A DNA stretch of 64,000 nt from Chrysopilus asiliformis (Eukaryota > Arthropoda > Insecta > Diptera > Rhagionidae). Both the position numbers and the translations under genes were made by a program. Location of the stretch: contig OZ035963.1 in assembly GCA_964034945.1 (NCBI GenBank), positions 40,323,090 to 40,387,089 on the forward strand, written 5' to 3'. Positions 12,030 to 22,675 of the stretch are shown in pieces (position 1 is the first letter of the stretch; every line of letters starts with the position of its first letter). A model generated the notes under the pieces. The model ran no database searches and was not told the DNA's origin. It was given only the letters and a program-made list of their open reading frames with translations.

Positions 12030-12437
12030 ATTCTGGCATGACGTTTCATTTTCAGAAATGCGTTGAACAGTAAACAACTGAGAGTAGTAAATATGAAGAT
12101 CTCAGTGATTTCACTTTTTTTTTTAAATTTCCGCACTAAAATGAAATTCGGCCTCCAGCTGGTCCCACGATGCCTTTTTCAAATAATTTCTTTGTAGAAA
12201 TTATTAAACATAGTATTCGTTTATAGAACGGAGCGTCTCTGCACGTGAAAAATTACAATCCGCCATCTTAAATTCACGGATGTCAAATTTCCGTCACCAT
12301 TTCGGTTAGCAAAGATGTCAGCAAAAACTGTCTGACTTTTCTGTCGTAACAGCTGTCATTTCAATCTTCACTAGACGTAACATCAGACGTAACAGCGACA
12401 GTGACGGGATTCATGGCTGGTGTGGATTACTAGTAAC
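12030..12437 (-). repeat. Interspersed repeat, copy B (inverted relative to 6862-7275)
   Basis: This is the reverse complement of copy A in the same order of phrases (TGATTCTGGCATGACG, GGCCTCCAGCTGG, CCGCCATCTTAAATTC, GACAGTGACGGGATTCATG). It ends TGTGGATTACTAGTAA, matching the CTAGTAATCCACACC start of copy A. After it, 12440-12720 keeps repeat-like text with ACTGATAGATG phrases. Confidence 0.75.
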
Positions 12438-13226
12438 AAACTGATTGGTGTGAACGTTCGCGTCAGTCGTATAGCGTCAGAACAGATTCAAATTTTATTT
12501 TTTGAACTTAATACAATAATAATGCATAAACATGCTCTGTCTCGATTATCTACCCGATTTTTTTAAAATCTGCAATCAAAATGAATAGAACCTTTTCATA
12601 AAAAACTGTCAGTAGCAACTGATAGATGTGAACGCATAACTAGATGTAAAAAACTGATGGAAAACTGACGAGTACCGTAACAGTTGCGACTAATGGAAAA
12701 CTGATAGATGTGTCCCATACATTAGACAGGGCACCATTACCTTCCGATGCTAAATAAGTTTTACAAAAAATATTGTTGTCTGTCAACTTTTGTTAAAGTA
12801 ACGGTAGCTATAATGGGTACCTCCCATACAATTTTTTCAAAAAATACATTTTTTTGAAATTTTCCACAAACCCTCGCGCTTTTGGGAAAAAATGAATATA
12901 GCAAGATTTAAAGGACACAACAACGTTTTCAGAGTTTTAGAAAAAGAGGAGCTGGTTTTAAGATTTATCAGATATTGGAATTTCAAACGAAAAACATTTT
13001 AAAGAGAACGAAAATCTCATTTTTTTTTCTTTTTTTTCCGAATTGTCTATCAGAAATCTAATGCCAATATTTTGAAATTCGTACGTGAAGCTCTTATAAG
13101 GGTAACGGTATGATTTGCTCCGTCAAAATTACGCACTTGTGAAACTTGTGCATTTTCGATATTTCTAAAATGTATTTAACCCAACAACAACACATTCTGT
13201 TATAAAATTTTTATAAATTTCCCTAG
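12438..13226. other. Intron tail before exon 3
   Basis: Remnants of the preceding repeat run up to about 12720, then AT-rich intron. Polypyrimidine and acceptor TTTCCCTAG lie at its end. No gene seen. Confidence 0.45.
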
Positions 13227-13818
13227 GTCACACTCCGCCGCAAGTTTCAATATCTCCATCAATCATTGAAGCCGATGAATTCAGTACAGTTGAGGCTCAT
13301 TGTACAGCATCTGGAGTTCCACAACCCCTAGTCAGTTGGTCCAGAGTTGGTGGTTTACTTCCACAAGGCGTATACAATCGCGGTTCAATTTTGCATTTCA
13401 TCTCAATCAGGCTATCTGATGCTGGATACTATCGTTGCAATGCTGAAAATCCTTACGGTCACGGGGAGCAAGTGGTTGAGGTAGTTGTTCGACCGATGGG
13501 AATAACGCCACCGGTCCCGACTCCGCCACATCCAACTCCTGGGGTTTTCATCGAACCACCATATTATCATGGTAACTCAGGCGACACTGTTCATCTAATC
13601 TGTAACACAGAACCTCACGATCGATACGACTACAGCTGGTACAAAGATGGCGTTCCAATTCGAGAATATCACATAGTTCTCAATGGCAATCAACTGCTTA
13701 TAAACAGCGCCACAGAATCAGACACTGGCAGCTATGAGTGTCAAGCAGTTAATATCCGACATGGTCAGCTTCATACTGCAGTTGCTGAAGTTATAATTCA
13801 TGGCCGAGGATCCGAAGG
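13227..13818 (+). CDS. trol: Perlecan-like exon 3: Ig2 and Ig3 complete
   Basis: This is the longest exon here (592 bases), acceptor CCCTAG and donor GAAGG|GTAATT. It enters in phase 1, and the split codon gives Ser. It holds two whole Ig domains. Ig2 has its cysteines in VEAHCTASG and SDAGYYRC with W in LVSWSR. Ig3 has its cysteines in VHLICNTE and TGSYEC with W in YSWYK. They are joined by a Pro-rich linker (TPPVPTPPHPTPG). The exon ends in phase 2 and the next supplies the third base. Frame, phases and the conserved C/W/Y-x-C spacing make this a secure coding exon. Confidence 0.93.
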
Positions 13819-13872
13819 GTAATTCCTGAAATATGATTTTTCGTATATGTCATTGACATCAATATTTTCCAG

Positions 13873-13987
13873 AATCCCACCAAAGATACATGCGATACCA
13901 AGCGCACAAAGTATTGCACAAGGACAAGACCTTACTTTATCATGTGATGCTATTGGAACTCCGTATCCCGTTATAAAATGGACAAAG
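13873..13987 (+). CDS. trol: Perlecan-like exon 4: first half of Ig4
   Basis: Acceptor TTTCCAG after a 54-base intron, donor AAG|GTATTT. It enters with one base completing a Gly codon and ends in phase 0. The first cysteine is in LTLSCDAIG and the tryptophan in IKWTK. The second half of this Ig domain is 10.3 kb downstream (24319-24466), so one fold is split by a very long repeat-filled intron. Confidence 0.88.
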
Positions 13988-14292
13988 GTATTTATAATAT
14001 ATGTATTTATATTCAGCCAAATTGCGTCGACAAAATTTTCATTTGATTTAAAACCGAGTTTTGCAGTATTAGCTGCTAGAAATTCGTATTTCAGCACTCA
14101 AAAATTTTACTCTCATTTTATGAAAATCCAAAATCTAGTCGACTATCACATCACTCTTTTGCAGCATCAGAAATTATGTATTTCTGAGTTAAAATTGATT
14201 TTTAGCTAATGTGATGGAACATACATATATTGCTATTGAGCATTTATAAGGAGAATAAAGCAAGGCAGATTATATTTGAACCATGAATCTGT

Positions 14293-14835
14293 TTTTATAC
14301 CCGTATGGTGAAACCAAAGGGTATATTAGATTTGCCTTACCGTTTGTAACGCCAAGATCCCGTCATCACACACAAAAATGAATTACACCAGTGTGTTTAG
14401 AATGATAAAAAAAGTTGAATTTAGCATGTTCGTCCGTCCGTCCGTCCGTCTGTGGCGCGGATTGCGGGCGCACGGATTGAGCTAGAGACTTGAAATTTTG
14501 CGCAGATCGGTTTTTCGTAAAATGCGAGGCTAAGTTCGTTAATGGGCAAAAATGGACCATTAGGGGGTACCCCCCATACGAACGAAAAAGATTTTTGCGA
14601 ATATCTCAAAAACGATGCATCTTATCAAAAAAGTCCAAGAACAAAAGTTATTTAGGATATGATTCTACATAAAACTCCCATACATCAAAATCCGATTGGA
14701 AGAAATTTTAAAAAATCTTTTTGGAAAGTTTGACTTCAAAGTGGAATTTTGATACAACTGTTCGCTGTTCACTTAAATCACCATACGGGTTTTCAATAAT
14801 TGGCAGATTGGCAATTATAGCTTTTGTTATGTTTC
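14293..14835 (+). mobile_element. HINE/DINE-1-like Helentron-associated element, copy 1
   Basis: A 13-bp sub-terminal inverted repeat ACCCGTATGGTGA (14299-14311) is matched by TCACCATACGGGT (14778-14790). A GTCC/GTCT tetranucleotide microsatellite lies at about 14431-14452. A 3' stem-loop (ATAATTG.CA, loop, GGCAATTAT) at 14797-14819 is followed by AGCTTTTGTTATG. Paired sub-TIRs, a GTCY microsatellite and a terminal hairpin are the described layout of DINE-1/HINE elements. No coding capacity. Confidence 0.8.
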
Positions 14836-15057
14836 AATTTTAAAAGTTTAGAAAACGAAAAAATGAAAAAATAACGAAAACGCTAAAAAGTAAAAAATAA
14901 TTTTTAATTTGGGTTATCAAATACACCAAGTTCTGTTTTTATACCCGTATGGTGAAACCAAAGGGTATACTAACTTTGCCTTACCGTTTGTAACGCCAAG
15001 ATCCCGTCATCGCATACAAAAATGAATTACACCAGTGTGTTTAGAATGATAAAAATA

Positions 15058-16030
15058 CAGTGGAATCCGCTTATAACGACACCGGTTATAACGACATACC
15101 GGCTTTAACGACGCATTTCTTAGGTCCCGGCCAGAGCCCATAAGACTCTGTGCGTTTTTGTATTGGTTATAACGACACCGGATATAACGACATATCGGCT
15201 TTAACGACCCCTTTTTCTACGAAAACAGAAAAAAATATCGTTTATAACGACCGAAACTTAAGATCTCATAGAGAAAAATCAAAACCTGGTAGCAGTTTTT
15301 AACAAATGTTCTAAATTGCCCGCCATGTCAGATATCCTAGTTTTTGCCCAATTTGCAGCTCAGCGCGTTGTTAGCGCCACGACTCGCATGGATCGGCAAA
15401 CTTGTTGCACTTCTGAACGTCATTTGCTTAAGTCATTAAATGAAAGTTGGAACTTTTCGGGAATTCCCCTAATCAGTTCTGTCAAAGTTTTGTGCATCTA
15501 CGTAGTGTTAATTCAGTTTATTTCGTAGTTTATACTGTGAATTTCACAATGAATGCCAAAAGGCGACAATTTAGTATCGAGGAAAAAGATGAAGAAGATA
15601 CTACTGGTAAATAATGTTTTATGCATCACAATACATAATTTTAAAATCGGGTGAAAATTTCAGAAACAGGTTGTGTCATACCTTCAGTCAATGAAGCACT
15701 TCGGGGTATTACGACATTGAGTTCATTCCTATTATTCAATAACATTTTTGATGAGATTTCAAAAGAAGCTGTGCTAAGAATTGAAAAGAAAATTGAAAAG
15801 GAGTTCTTGCACCAAAAATCCAAACAAACACAGCTTACTCAATATCTGCAGAAAAATTAAATAAATTTAATTTTTTAATGTACGGACGATTTGCAATAAA
15901 AATTTTGTATTTTAGAACTTCACACATGTATTTTAAATCCTTTAAAACTATGAATCGATTATAACGAACAACCAGATATAACGACCAGATTTGTTGGTCC
16001 CTTGGAGGTCGTTATAACCGGATTCCACTG
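15058..16030 (+). mobile_element. pogo/Tigger-like deletion derivative
   Basis: Ends CAGTGGAATCCGCTTATAAC on the left and its near-exact reverse complement on the right, flanked by TA (15056-15057, 16031-16032). Internal copies of TATAACGACA follow the ends, as in sub-terminal repeats. It carries a two-exon open frame with the C-terminal tail of a Tigger-type transposase. The catalytic DDE region is missing. Confidence 0.88.
15549..15860 (+). CDS. Tigger-transposase-derived mini-ORF, two exons
   Basis: Exon 15549-15606 starts MNAKRRQFSIEEK and ends ACTG|GTAAAT. Exon 15664-15860 follows TTTCAG. The join keeps the frame and gives about 84 residues. The second part (PSVNEALRGITTL, a helix with KKIEKEF, then KQTQLTQYLQKN and stop) has the layout of the extreme C-terminus of pogo/Tigger transposases: an acidic stretch, an ALRxxxTL helix, a basic helix, then QTxLTxYL. 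The N-terminal HTH and DDE domains are absent. The frame has no lesion, so it may be young or under selection. It could equally be a chance survivor of an internal deletion. Splicing is inferred from sites only. Confidence 0.6.
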
Positions 16031-16267
16031 TATTTAATTTTTGCATGTCCGTCCGTCTGTCTGTCCGTTCAATTGAAGTGCCATACATCAAAAATTGGTC
16101 TGTCCGCCCAATTAAAGTGCCATACATCAAAATCCAATTGGAACAAGTTTTAAAAAAATTTTATTGGAAAGTTTAACTTTTGATACAACAACTGTTTGCC
16201 GTTCACTTAAATCACCATACGGGTTTTCAATAATTGCCAGATTGGCAATTATAGCTTTTGTTATGTT

Positions 16268-16400
16268 TACATGTTAGATACGTTCCCGAACAGTACGTGA
16301 AAAATATATTGTATCTATGGAAAAATAGGAGATTGGTTCCGGACCAAAAATAGTACAAGACTTTAAAATTTATGCTAAAATCTTATTATTTTTACGTGCT
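16268..16400. mobile_element. Fragment of the pogo-like family present whole at 62760-63977
   Basis: GATACGTTCCCGAACAGTACGTG followed by GAGATTGGTTCCGGACC matches, in reverse orientation, the right sub-terminal part of the element at 62760-63977 (63865-63955). The ends were not found, so it is a fragment. Confidence 0.65.
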
Positions 16401-16840
16401 TGTACATTTTATTTCATAAAAATTGCACATGTAATAAAAATGTATCGCAAAAAATATATTTTCATTTGAAAAGAGAAAAGATGTTCTCGAGAATTATGTC
16501 GAGAATTATGTCACATTTTGTAGGGGCTACTGAAAAATATTTCAGTTGTATAGTAAAACAAAGTTCTGAAAGTTATGTATAACTTATCTTTTATTGGCTT
16601 TCGGCAAAATTAATTATTATGTGAACGAATTTTATTTTAGTTTTTGTTATTTTTTTTAACATCCAAAAGGTACTTTTCACTTTTAACACCAAACTCAAAA
16701 TGCAGAGAGAACTAGTTCCATATTGAGACTATATAATTCGGAGAATTCCCAACAAATATAAATTGCAAATGTATCGAGCACAATGTTTAATCTGATTGTG
16801 AAGTTCTGTAAAGTGATTATGGAGTAATGGGTATTCTTAA
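16401..16840. other. AT-rich intron, nothing recognised
   Basis: No repeat ends or exon-like frame stood out. Small frames on both strands do not resemble proteins. Confidence 0.4.
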
Positions 16841-17088
16841 GCTCGATCCAGACTACACGATGTACGGGGTACGAGATACGAGGTTTTTGGTTTCCTCGTA
16901 CATGGAACTGCATCCACACTGCACAGGGTTTTGCTCATTCGTGTACGCGGTTACCACGTACGAGGATAATCAAACAGCTTCTGATTTTACTCACTAGGTG
17001 AAACCATGTGCAAATTTCCCATCCAAACACTCGATGTTCGGGGTACGTGCCAACCTCGTACCCCGTACATCGTGTAGTCTGGATCGAA
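16841..17088. mobile_element. Short MITE with long, almost perfect TIRs
   Basis: The left repeat TCGATCCAGACTACACGATG continues with TACGGGGTACGAG, and the right end 17054-17086 is its exact reverse complement by eye (about 33 bases). The whole is under 250 bp. A clear target duplication was not found, so the superfamily is open (PIF/Harbinger is one option). Confidence 0.75.
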
Positions 17089-17501
17089 CTTTATATTTAT
17101 GAATATAAAGTAGGCGCAATAATATTTTGTATGAAGGAAAACGGTAGTAAGTATTTTTTTGTATGAAGGAAAATGGTTATAAAATATATTGCTTTGACTT
17201 CATATTAACAAATATGAGAATACACATTACGTTAGATTTTAATAACAATTAAAATTTTTCCGGTACTCACATTTGACAATACAGTAGAAACTCTTTAGTC
17301 CGGCATTCTACGGTTCGGCACATTCTGTAATCCATCATCGATTGAGCCATCCACGTTCGGGTTTTTTCGGGTGGATTCGACGTACCCCACTGCACTGGTT
17401 ATACCCGCCTTTCAGTTCATCTGTGTTTCACGCAGATCTACCGTGTTGTCTAGGATCCTTATTCCCGCGTTTTTAATTCACTCAGTGTTTATCGTAACTA
17501 A

Positions 17502-18783
17502 AGCCCGGTTTATACACTTCAAGTAAAGAGAGGCAAGTAGTTTGCTTAGTTTACATGTTTCAAGTAGAATGACAGCCGAAGGAAAACATAACCTAAAATT
17601 TTCTGAGAAAAAATATTACGACTCTTTTTTGTAGAAAAATTTGCGAATTTCGACCTAAAACTGTTTGTTGCCGATAAGTTCTTTATACCCGTGTCGTTTT
17701 TTTCCTTAAAATGTTACGACGTTCTCTAGCAAAGCAGCAAATATAAAATGAACCGAAACAAACACACATAAAACTTGTGTACACGGTTCCATGTTCTTGT
17801 ATTGGTGTTTACTTGCCACAAAAATAGAATGGCCAGTGTTGTTCTTCTACGCGTAGACTTTAATTGTCTACACTTCAGTGTAGACAATAGCGTAGACAAT
17901 AGATTTGGGGTAGACAATGCAGACATTGGCGTAGACAATGTCAACTTTGCGTAGACAATGTAGACTTTCTCATATCTGTCAAAATAAAGTCATCAGTGAG
18001 TCATATATCTAATACTATACTATATAGGAAATGGCCAATTACAAGAAATGGCGAGGCGCTGGATTCTTGAATTAGTTTTGGTAGTTTTTATTTTTAATAT
18101 TTTTTATACTCCACTAGGGGTATTTGATTTACTTTATTTGATTTGAATTACTTCCGTATAGATTTCCGACTATCTGTAAATACAACTCTCAACGGAATTA
18201 AGCTAAAGACTAGAAACAAACGTGTTTTTCGAAAAAATTAAACAGATGTTCTTAAATGAGCAAAGCCATCCCATACAAATAAATCAGTCTTTTAAATAAA
18301 CGGCTCGTTATATTAAAAAATGTGTGAAGCAAAAAGGTTTTAGAATTCAATGTGATTTCAATTGCAAAAATTAAAAAAAGCCGCTTAGATTGCATGCATA
18401 GAATTAGAATTGCCATTAAAGTTTGCTTCGAAGTTCTCATGTACAGCATTTGGCGATTGCTTCCTGGAAATTGTGCTTTATTATGTTAAAATTAATTGAA
18501 GAAAATGAGATTTTAAAACCAAATCAGCTATCTTTTATTTTATTGATTGTCTACATTGTCTACGCGTAGAGAATAGACCATTGTACTGTATAGTCTACGC
18601 GTAGACAATGGTGTAGTCTACATCACGTAGACTACGCGGCACAACACTGAGAATTGCTTTCTATTATTTTCGAGAAAGCGGCAAGTATTCTCACATATAT
18701 GCGAGCGTCGCACACTAGGTCAAATCGCGTGTATTTACGTCTACTTGTCGCGAGTTACTTGCTTCATCTAAACCGCGTTTAAC
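17502..18783. mobile_element. TIR element inserted in the Tigger relic
   Basis: Left end AGCCCGGTTTATACACTTCA, right end TTGCTTCATCTAAACCGCG, imperfect inverted repeats of about 25 bases ending in the same AAGTAA/TTACTTG word. Possible short target duplication TAAC on either side. It contains a further element at 17835-18648. Confidence 0.6.
17835..18648. mobile_element. Innermost TIR element with GTAGACAATG tandem words
   Basis: Ends CAGTGTTGTTCTTCTACGCG and, on the right, CGCGGCACAACACTG. Just inside the left end, the decamer GTAGACAATG and variants are repeated about seven times (17875-17965). CTACGCGTAGAC palindromes sit near both ends. The CAGTGTTG terminus is hAT-like, but I did not find a clear 8-bp duplication. 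Confidence 0.6.
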
Positions 18784-18836
18784 CGTTAGTTCAGTGTTCA
18801 ATTCAATACAGTGTTTTCTGCTTTCTAACGGTTACA

Positions 18837-18973
18837 AATCACATTTGCACAGTATCTCGAAGCCCAGCACAAGTCCTTCGAGTGTTAATAAAACTAATAA
18901 GCGTAAGCATGAGACTCTTACTATACAGCAAAAACTAGAGATAATTAACCGTCAGCATTTTTATCTAGAGTGA
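18837..18973 (+). pseudogene. N-terminal HTH of a Tigger/CENP-B-type transposase
   Basis: The frame reads STSPSSVNKTNKRKHETLTI then QQKLEIINR before a stop at 18971-18973. KRKxxTLxxKLEIIxR is the hallmark of the CENP-B N-terminal / pogo transposase DNA-binding domain. There is no start codon in frame close upstream and nothing of the DDE domain follows. It lies inside the Tigger relic, on the right of the nested insertions. Confidence 0.7.
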
Positions 18974-19046
18974 TATATCTTTGATATTGCTGTTAAAATT
19001 ATTCACGTTCAATAGTTCGGCACAATCGCTAATTCGACACGACTGA

Positions 19047-19240
19047 TACGGCCTACATTAAAGCATTGTTTAGGGTATTTTGTTATGTTAAACTACATAT
19101 ATATGTATGTTCAATTATTTTTTTAGAAATCAAAATCTAAATTTTCACTGCCGCTGTTATGCTGTGTTTGCTGCTTGTAATACCGATTTCATATTTATAC
19201 TCTTTTTATGCTTTCTTTGTGTGTATTGAATCTCATGTAT
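19047..19240 (+). repeat. Dispersed repeat shared with 53548-53722
   Basis: GGCCTACATTAAAGCATTG through CACTGCCGCTGTTATGCTGTG to TTTATACTCTTTTTATG recurs at 53548-53722 in the same orientation with few differences. Both copies follow a diverged sequence, so this may be the 3' part of a Tigger-type element family. Confidence 0.7.
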
Positions 19241-19524
19241 TGAATCTCATGTTATTTCGTTCTTTTCGCTCTAAAAAGTTTCGCTCTCAACGGCAAGAGC
19301 GTTTGCTGCAGTTTGCGACTCTCGTTCTCGGGAACGAAAATGATTTGCAAGCACAATCGTTCTCTAAAGAGAAAATTTTTTAGGTTCGCGGTACTGTTCG
19401 TAGGAGTCGGAACGACGAGGTATATTTTTCGTTCTCCCTCCCAAGTTAAGAACGAAATTGTTTCTATTTAAGTTTTCGCTCCTTGTTCAAAGCGGTTTGT
19501 GGGTCTCGCACACACATATATAAG

Positions 19525-21445
19525 TACTAGCTTGAAAGAACCCGGCGTTGCCCGGGTAGTAATAAATTTTTGAATATGAAAAAATCCTTTTTTTTTCAAA
19601 AGTATTTTGATGTATAGAAAAATTGTGCAGTAATTATATTTCAAACAATTTTTTATTCATAATTTTTTTGGTTTAACGCACTGTTTTCAAGAAAATTGCA
19701 AATATTTTGTCCATCTGCTTGGGAGAAAGGGAATAGAGCGAATTCCCTTATTGCCAGACACTTAAGATTTTTGCATTTATGTTGTAACATATGTTGAACA
19801 ACCATAAAATAGTTTCAGAGATAGCTGAGAAGGGGATTGGTCGAAAATTTACCCTGACAGATAACCTATCCAACACTAAAAATTGTATAAAAATCCGTTT
19901 CTTTTATGATTGACCTGCCCAACACTGAAAACCGTATTCAAATCCCTTCAGCGGTTCAGAAGATAACAGGCGAGGGGGTGAAAGGAGAGCCGATACCGCG
20001 ACCACACCTAACTATAAACCGTGGTCATGATACATAGTCTATGTTGGTGCAGTAGTTCTTGAGTTTATACGGTACTCTATCTCACAAATCAAAAAAAAAA
20101 CGCTTCCGCACCCCAGTAAGTTTGTTGCTGCACTCCAGATTGGGGACTTCCACACTATATGAGAATCATATTGAAGTATATTAGATTTAGTTGTAACGTA
20201 TCAAACCAATCGCTGGACACAAAAATGAACTACACCAGGGTGTTTGGGATGACAAAAGATTTCGATTTTAGCATGTCCGACCGTCTGTCTATCTGTCGTC
20301 TGTCCGTCTATATATCCGTGAATATCATAACTTTCGGAAGGATTGAGCTAGAGATTTGAAATATTTACAGTTGCGTTTCTCGTAAATGGCAATGCTAAGT
20401 TCTTGAACTGGCAAAATCGGACCATTCCCTTCTCCATATAAATGAGACTTTTTTCGCAATTTTCTCAAAAAAGGTGAATCGCATTGAAAAATTTATAAAG
20501 CTAAAATGTCTTTTGCATATGATTTTACATAACTTATCTATACATCTAAATTTAGTTAGACTACCTCTTTCCCCTCCCCGATACAAATTGAATACTTTTT
20601 TCTTTATTTTCTCGAAAACTGTGCATCGTATCGAAAAGTTTATAAAGATGAAACTTGTTTAGAATATGATTTATCTATTCAGTTGGACCACTCCTACCTC
20701 CCTCTCCCATACAAACAGATTTTTTTTAAATAAACGAATTGGGCGGTGACAAAATACCTTATTTAAATTCGTTTTCCAAAAAATGAATAATTTAAATTAT
20801 CAAATCGTTCAACACCAATCCATTTACGTTCACGTGGTCACTGAGTAAATACCTTGATTCACTTCGTTGTACACAAAATAAAATACTTTCGACGATTTAA
20901 AAGTGGGAAAAACAGCGATAATTTGCGCACTATGTCGATAAACAACCGCTTCGCATCGATCATCAATGAGGAAAGAGCGAATATATTTCTCAGTTGTCAA
21001 ACGCGAGTCTGAGAGCGTAACGCTATCTGTTGGCGATAAAATTATTGTGAGGTATAAAATTTTCCGTTTTTCAATTCCAAATACAATATTTTCTCCTTTC
21101 ATACCATAATCCCATACAATATGCAAATTTCAATTTTTCCGATATTCCCGCTTTTCCCCAAAATTTTTCTCGACTTTTCCAACAAAACGAAAAAAGATTC
21201 GAGATTTTTGATTTGGAATTACTGAAAGTACAAACCAGAAAACCGCTCCCCTGAAAGTATGCAATTTCGGTTTTCCAAGATTTTCCAAATTTTCCGGTAG
21301 AAATTTCCAATTTTTGGCTCCGTTGTGTTTTTACCTGTTGCAATACGAATCCAACAAAAAAAACCCCATGCAAATCGGATTATATTCAGCCGAGTTATGG
21401 ATAGTCAAACGGACCACGATTCATTTTTATATATATAGATGTATT
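19525..21445. mobile_element. Composite repeat beginning CTTGAAAGAACCCGGCGTTGCCCGGG
   Basis: The left boundary carries CCCGGCGTTGCCCGGG and the right boundary the phrase GTCAAACGGACC then TTTTTATATATATAGAT, an end type common in non-autonomous insect repeats. Inside are reverse-oriented minisatellite units (19840-19990) and a diverged HINE (20155-20720, CTACACCAGGGTGTTTGGGATG and a GTCTGTC microsatellite) with a ~115-base segment in two tandem copies (20420-20720). Class not assigned. Confidence 0.5.
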
Positions 21446-22344
21446 TCATTAATGAAATAGTGATATTTCGCTCCCAGCATTAAAGTTCTGTTCTCAAATA
21501 ACGTAAAAACAAAACTCAAATGTAAAGATGTTTAGAGCAAGAAAGTAAAAACCATAATTTCGTTTTACCACCGAACAATTACTATTATAGAATGGAAAAC
21601 TCTAACAAATTTTTTTGTGTCGGGAGCGTACATCCGAGGATTTCTATAGCTGTTACATGACAGTGTGCATGAACACTGAGCGATTTGGTGGTGTGTGGCA
21701 ATATGGATTCCCATGTGTCACTTGAAATGAAAACAAATCAAAACAAAATCGGATAATGGAAATGTTTTATGGAGAATTTGATATTTCCATTAAATTAGTA
21801 ATGTTCTTATGTGTTGAAAGGTGTTAAATTTAATTTAGTTTTAGTTTTTAATTGTTTTAAGGCCCGTTCATGTGCAATTCTGTCGATCTTTCGTTATACT
21901 TTACCTTTCTTTTGTTGATGGGACTCGCAAAAACGTTCTGTTTGGGTTTTTAATGGAATTAGCGGAACATTCCTTCACTAAATAGTGGTGAATTTGTGAT
22001 TTATTCATTTTCATGTGAAATTATGCAATGTTAACACGCTAAAATGTGATTATCCATCAACATCAATCGTTGCAATTAAATGAATCAATGTTGCAATGAA
22101 ATGTCATGCAAAATGTAAACAAAAGTGCCAGCACTTTTCTGTATGTATTGTAAAAGGGTGCTTTATTTGATTTTTTTTTTGGTCGAGTGTATGACAGCAG
22201 AAAGGGGAAGTGAGATAAAAAAAACCCGATTTCTATAGTGTAGTGCTTACTCTAATGGAAGTTAATGAGGAAAGGCCTTACTTTCCATTCTATATAATAG
22301 TTGTTCCGTGGTTTTACTGAAATGCTGAATTTCGTTCTCTAGAG
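21446..22344. other. Intron without recognised elements
   Basis: AT-rich DNA. Nothing with exon-like frame or clear repeat ends. Confidence 0.4.
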
Positions 22345-22560
22345 CAGTGCTCCACACTGGTGTGCCGGGAAATGATATTAGATGTGCCGCGGTAAACATT
22401 TCAAAAAGCTATTTAATAATTATTTCAGGATTTTTTTTTTAATTTTTTCATTATAAATATTTTATACACAATTTTTTTTATATTTTCTTTTGTGGTGTGC
22501 CCTGGATTTCCAGAAAAAAAAATTGGTGTGCCGTATGCAAATAAAGGTTGCGGAGCACTG
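22345..22560. mobile_element. hAT MITE, 216 bp, perfect target duplication
   Basis: Ends CAGTGCTCC and GGAGCACTG, flanked by CTCTAGAG on both sides (22337-22344 and 22561-22568), an exact 8-bp duplication. The GTGTGCCGCGGTAAAC and GGTGTGCCGTATG phrases inside the ends mirror one another. Small size, with no coding. Confidence 0.92.
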
Positions 22561-22675
22561 CTCTAGAGAGTGATTTTACAGAACGAAAGACTAGAAATGG
22601 AACGTTTTGAACACTGCATGTATGATATTTATTTCATACTTCTTTTATCATAAACCAATTATAAATAAAATTATT

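Larger units (their letters stand above)
14932..16272 (+). mobile_element. HINE/DINE-1-like element, copy 2, interrupted by a Tigger derivative
   Basis: Same family as 14293-14835 and directly downstream of it. The left part is 14932-15055, the right part 16033-16272 (GTCC microsatellite, sub-TIR ATCACCATACGGGT, hairpin, TTTTGTTATG). The interruption 15058-16030 has its own ends and TA duplication. The middle of the HINE is shorter than in copy 1. Confidence 0.8.
17282..19050 (+). mobile_element. Tigger-like relic, host of a three-level nest
   Basis: The left end CAGTAGAAACTCTTTAGTCC after TA (17280-17281) is a pogo/Tigger-type terminus. Further GTTCGGCAC words occur at 17313 and near 19015. 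The codons of a CENP-B-like helix-turn-helix at 18837-18970 show the same origin. The right terminus is not recognisable. The insertion 17502-18783 splits the element. Confidence 0.65.

Noticed and set aside
13798..14097. Frame of 99 residues on the minus strand across exon 4
   Set aside because: Opposite strand of a secure Ig exon; no known motif.
14431..14452. GTCC/GTCT tract as an independent microsatellite, or CRISPR-like array at 22810-22865
   Set aside because: Part of the HINE layout, tetranucleotide without spacers; no CRISPR in a eukaryotic intron.
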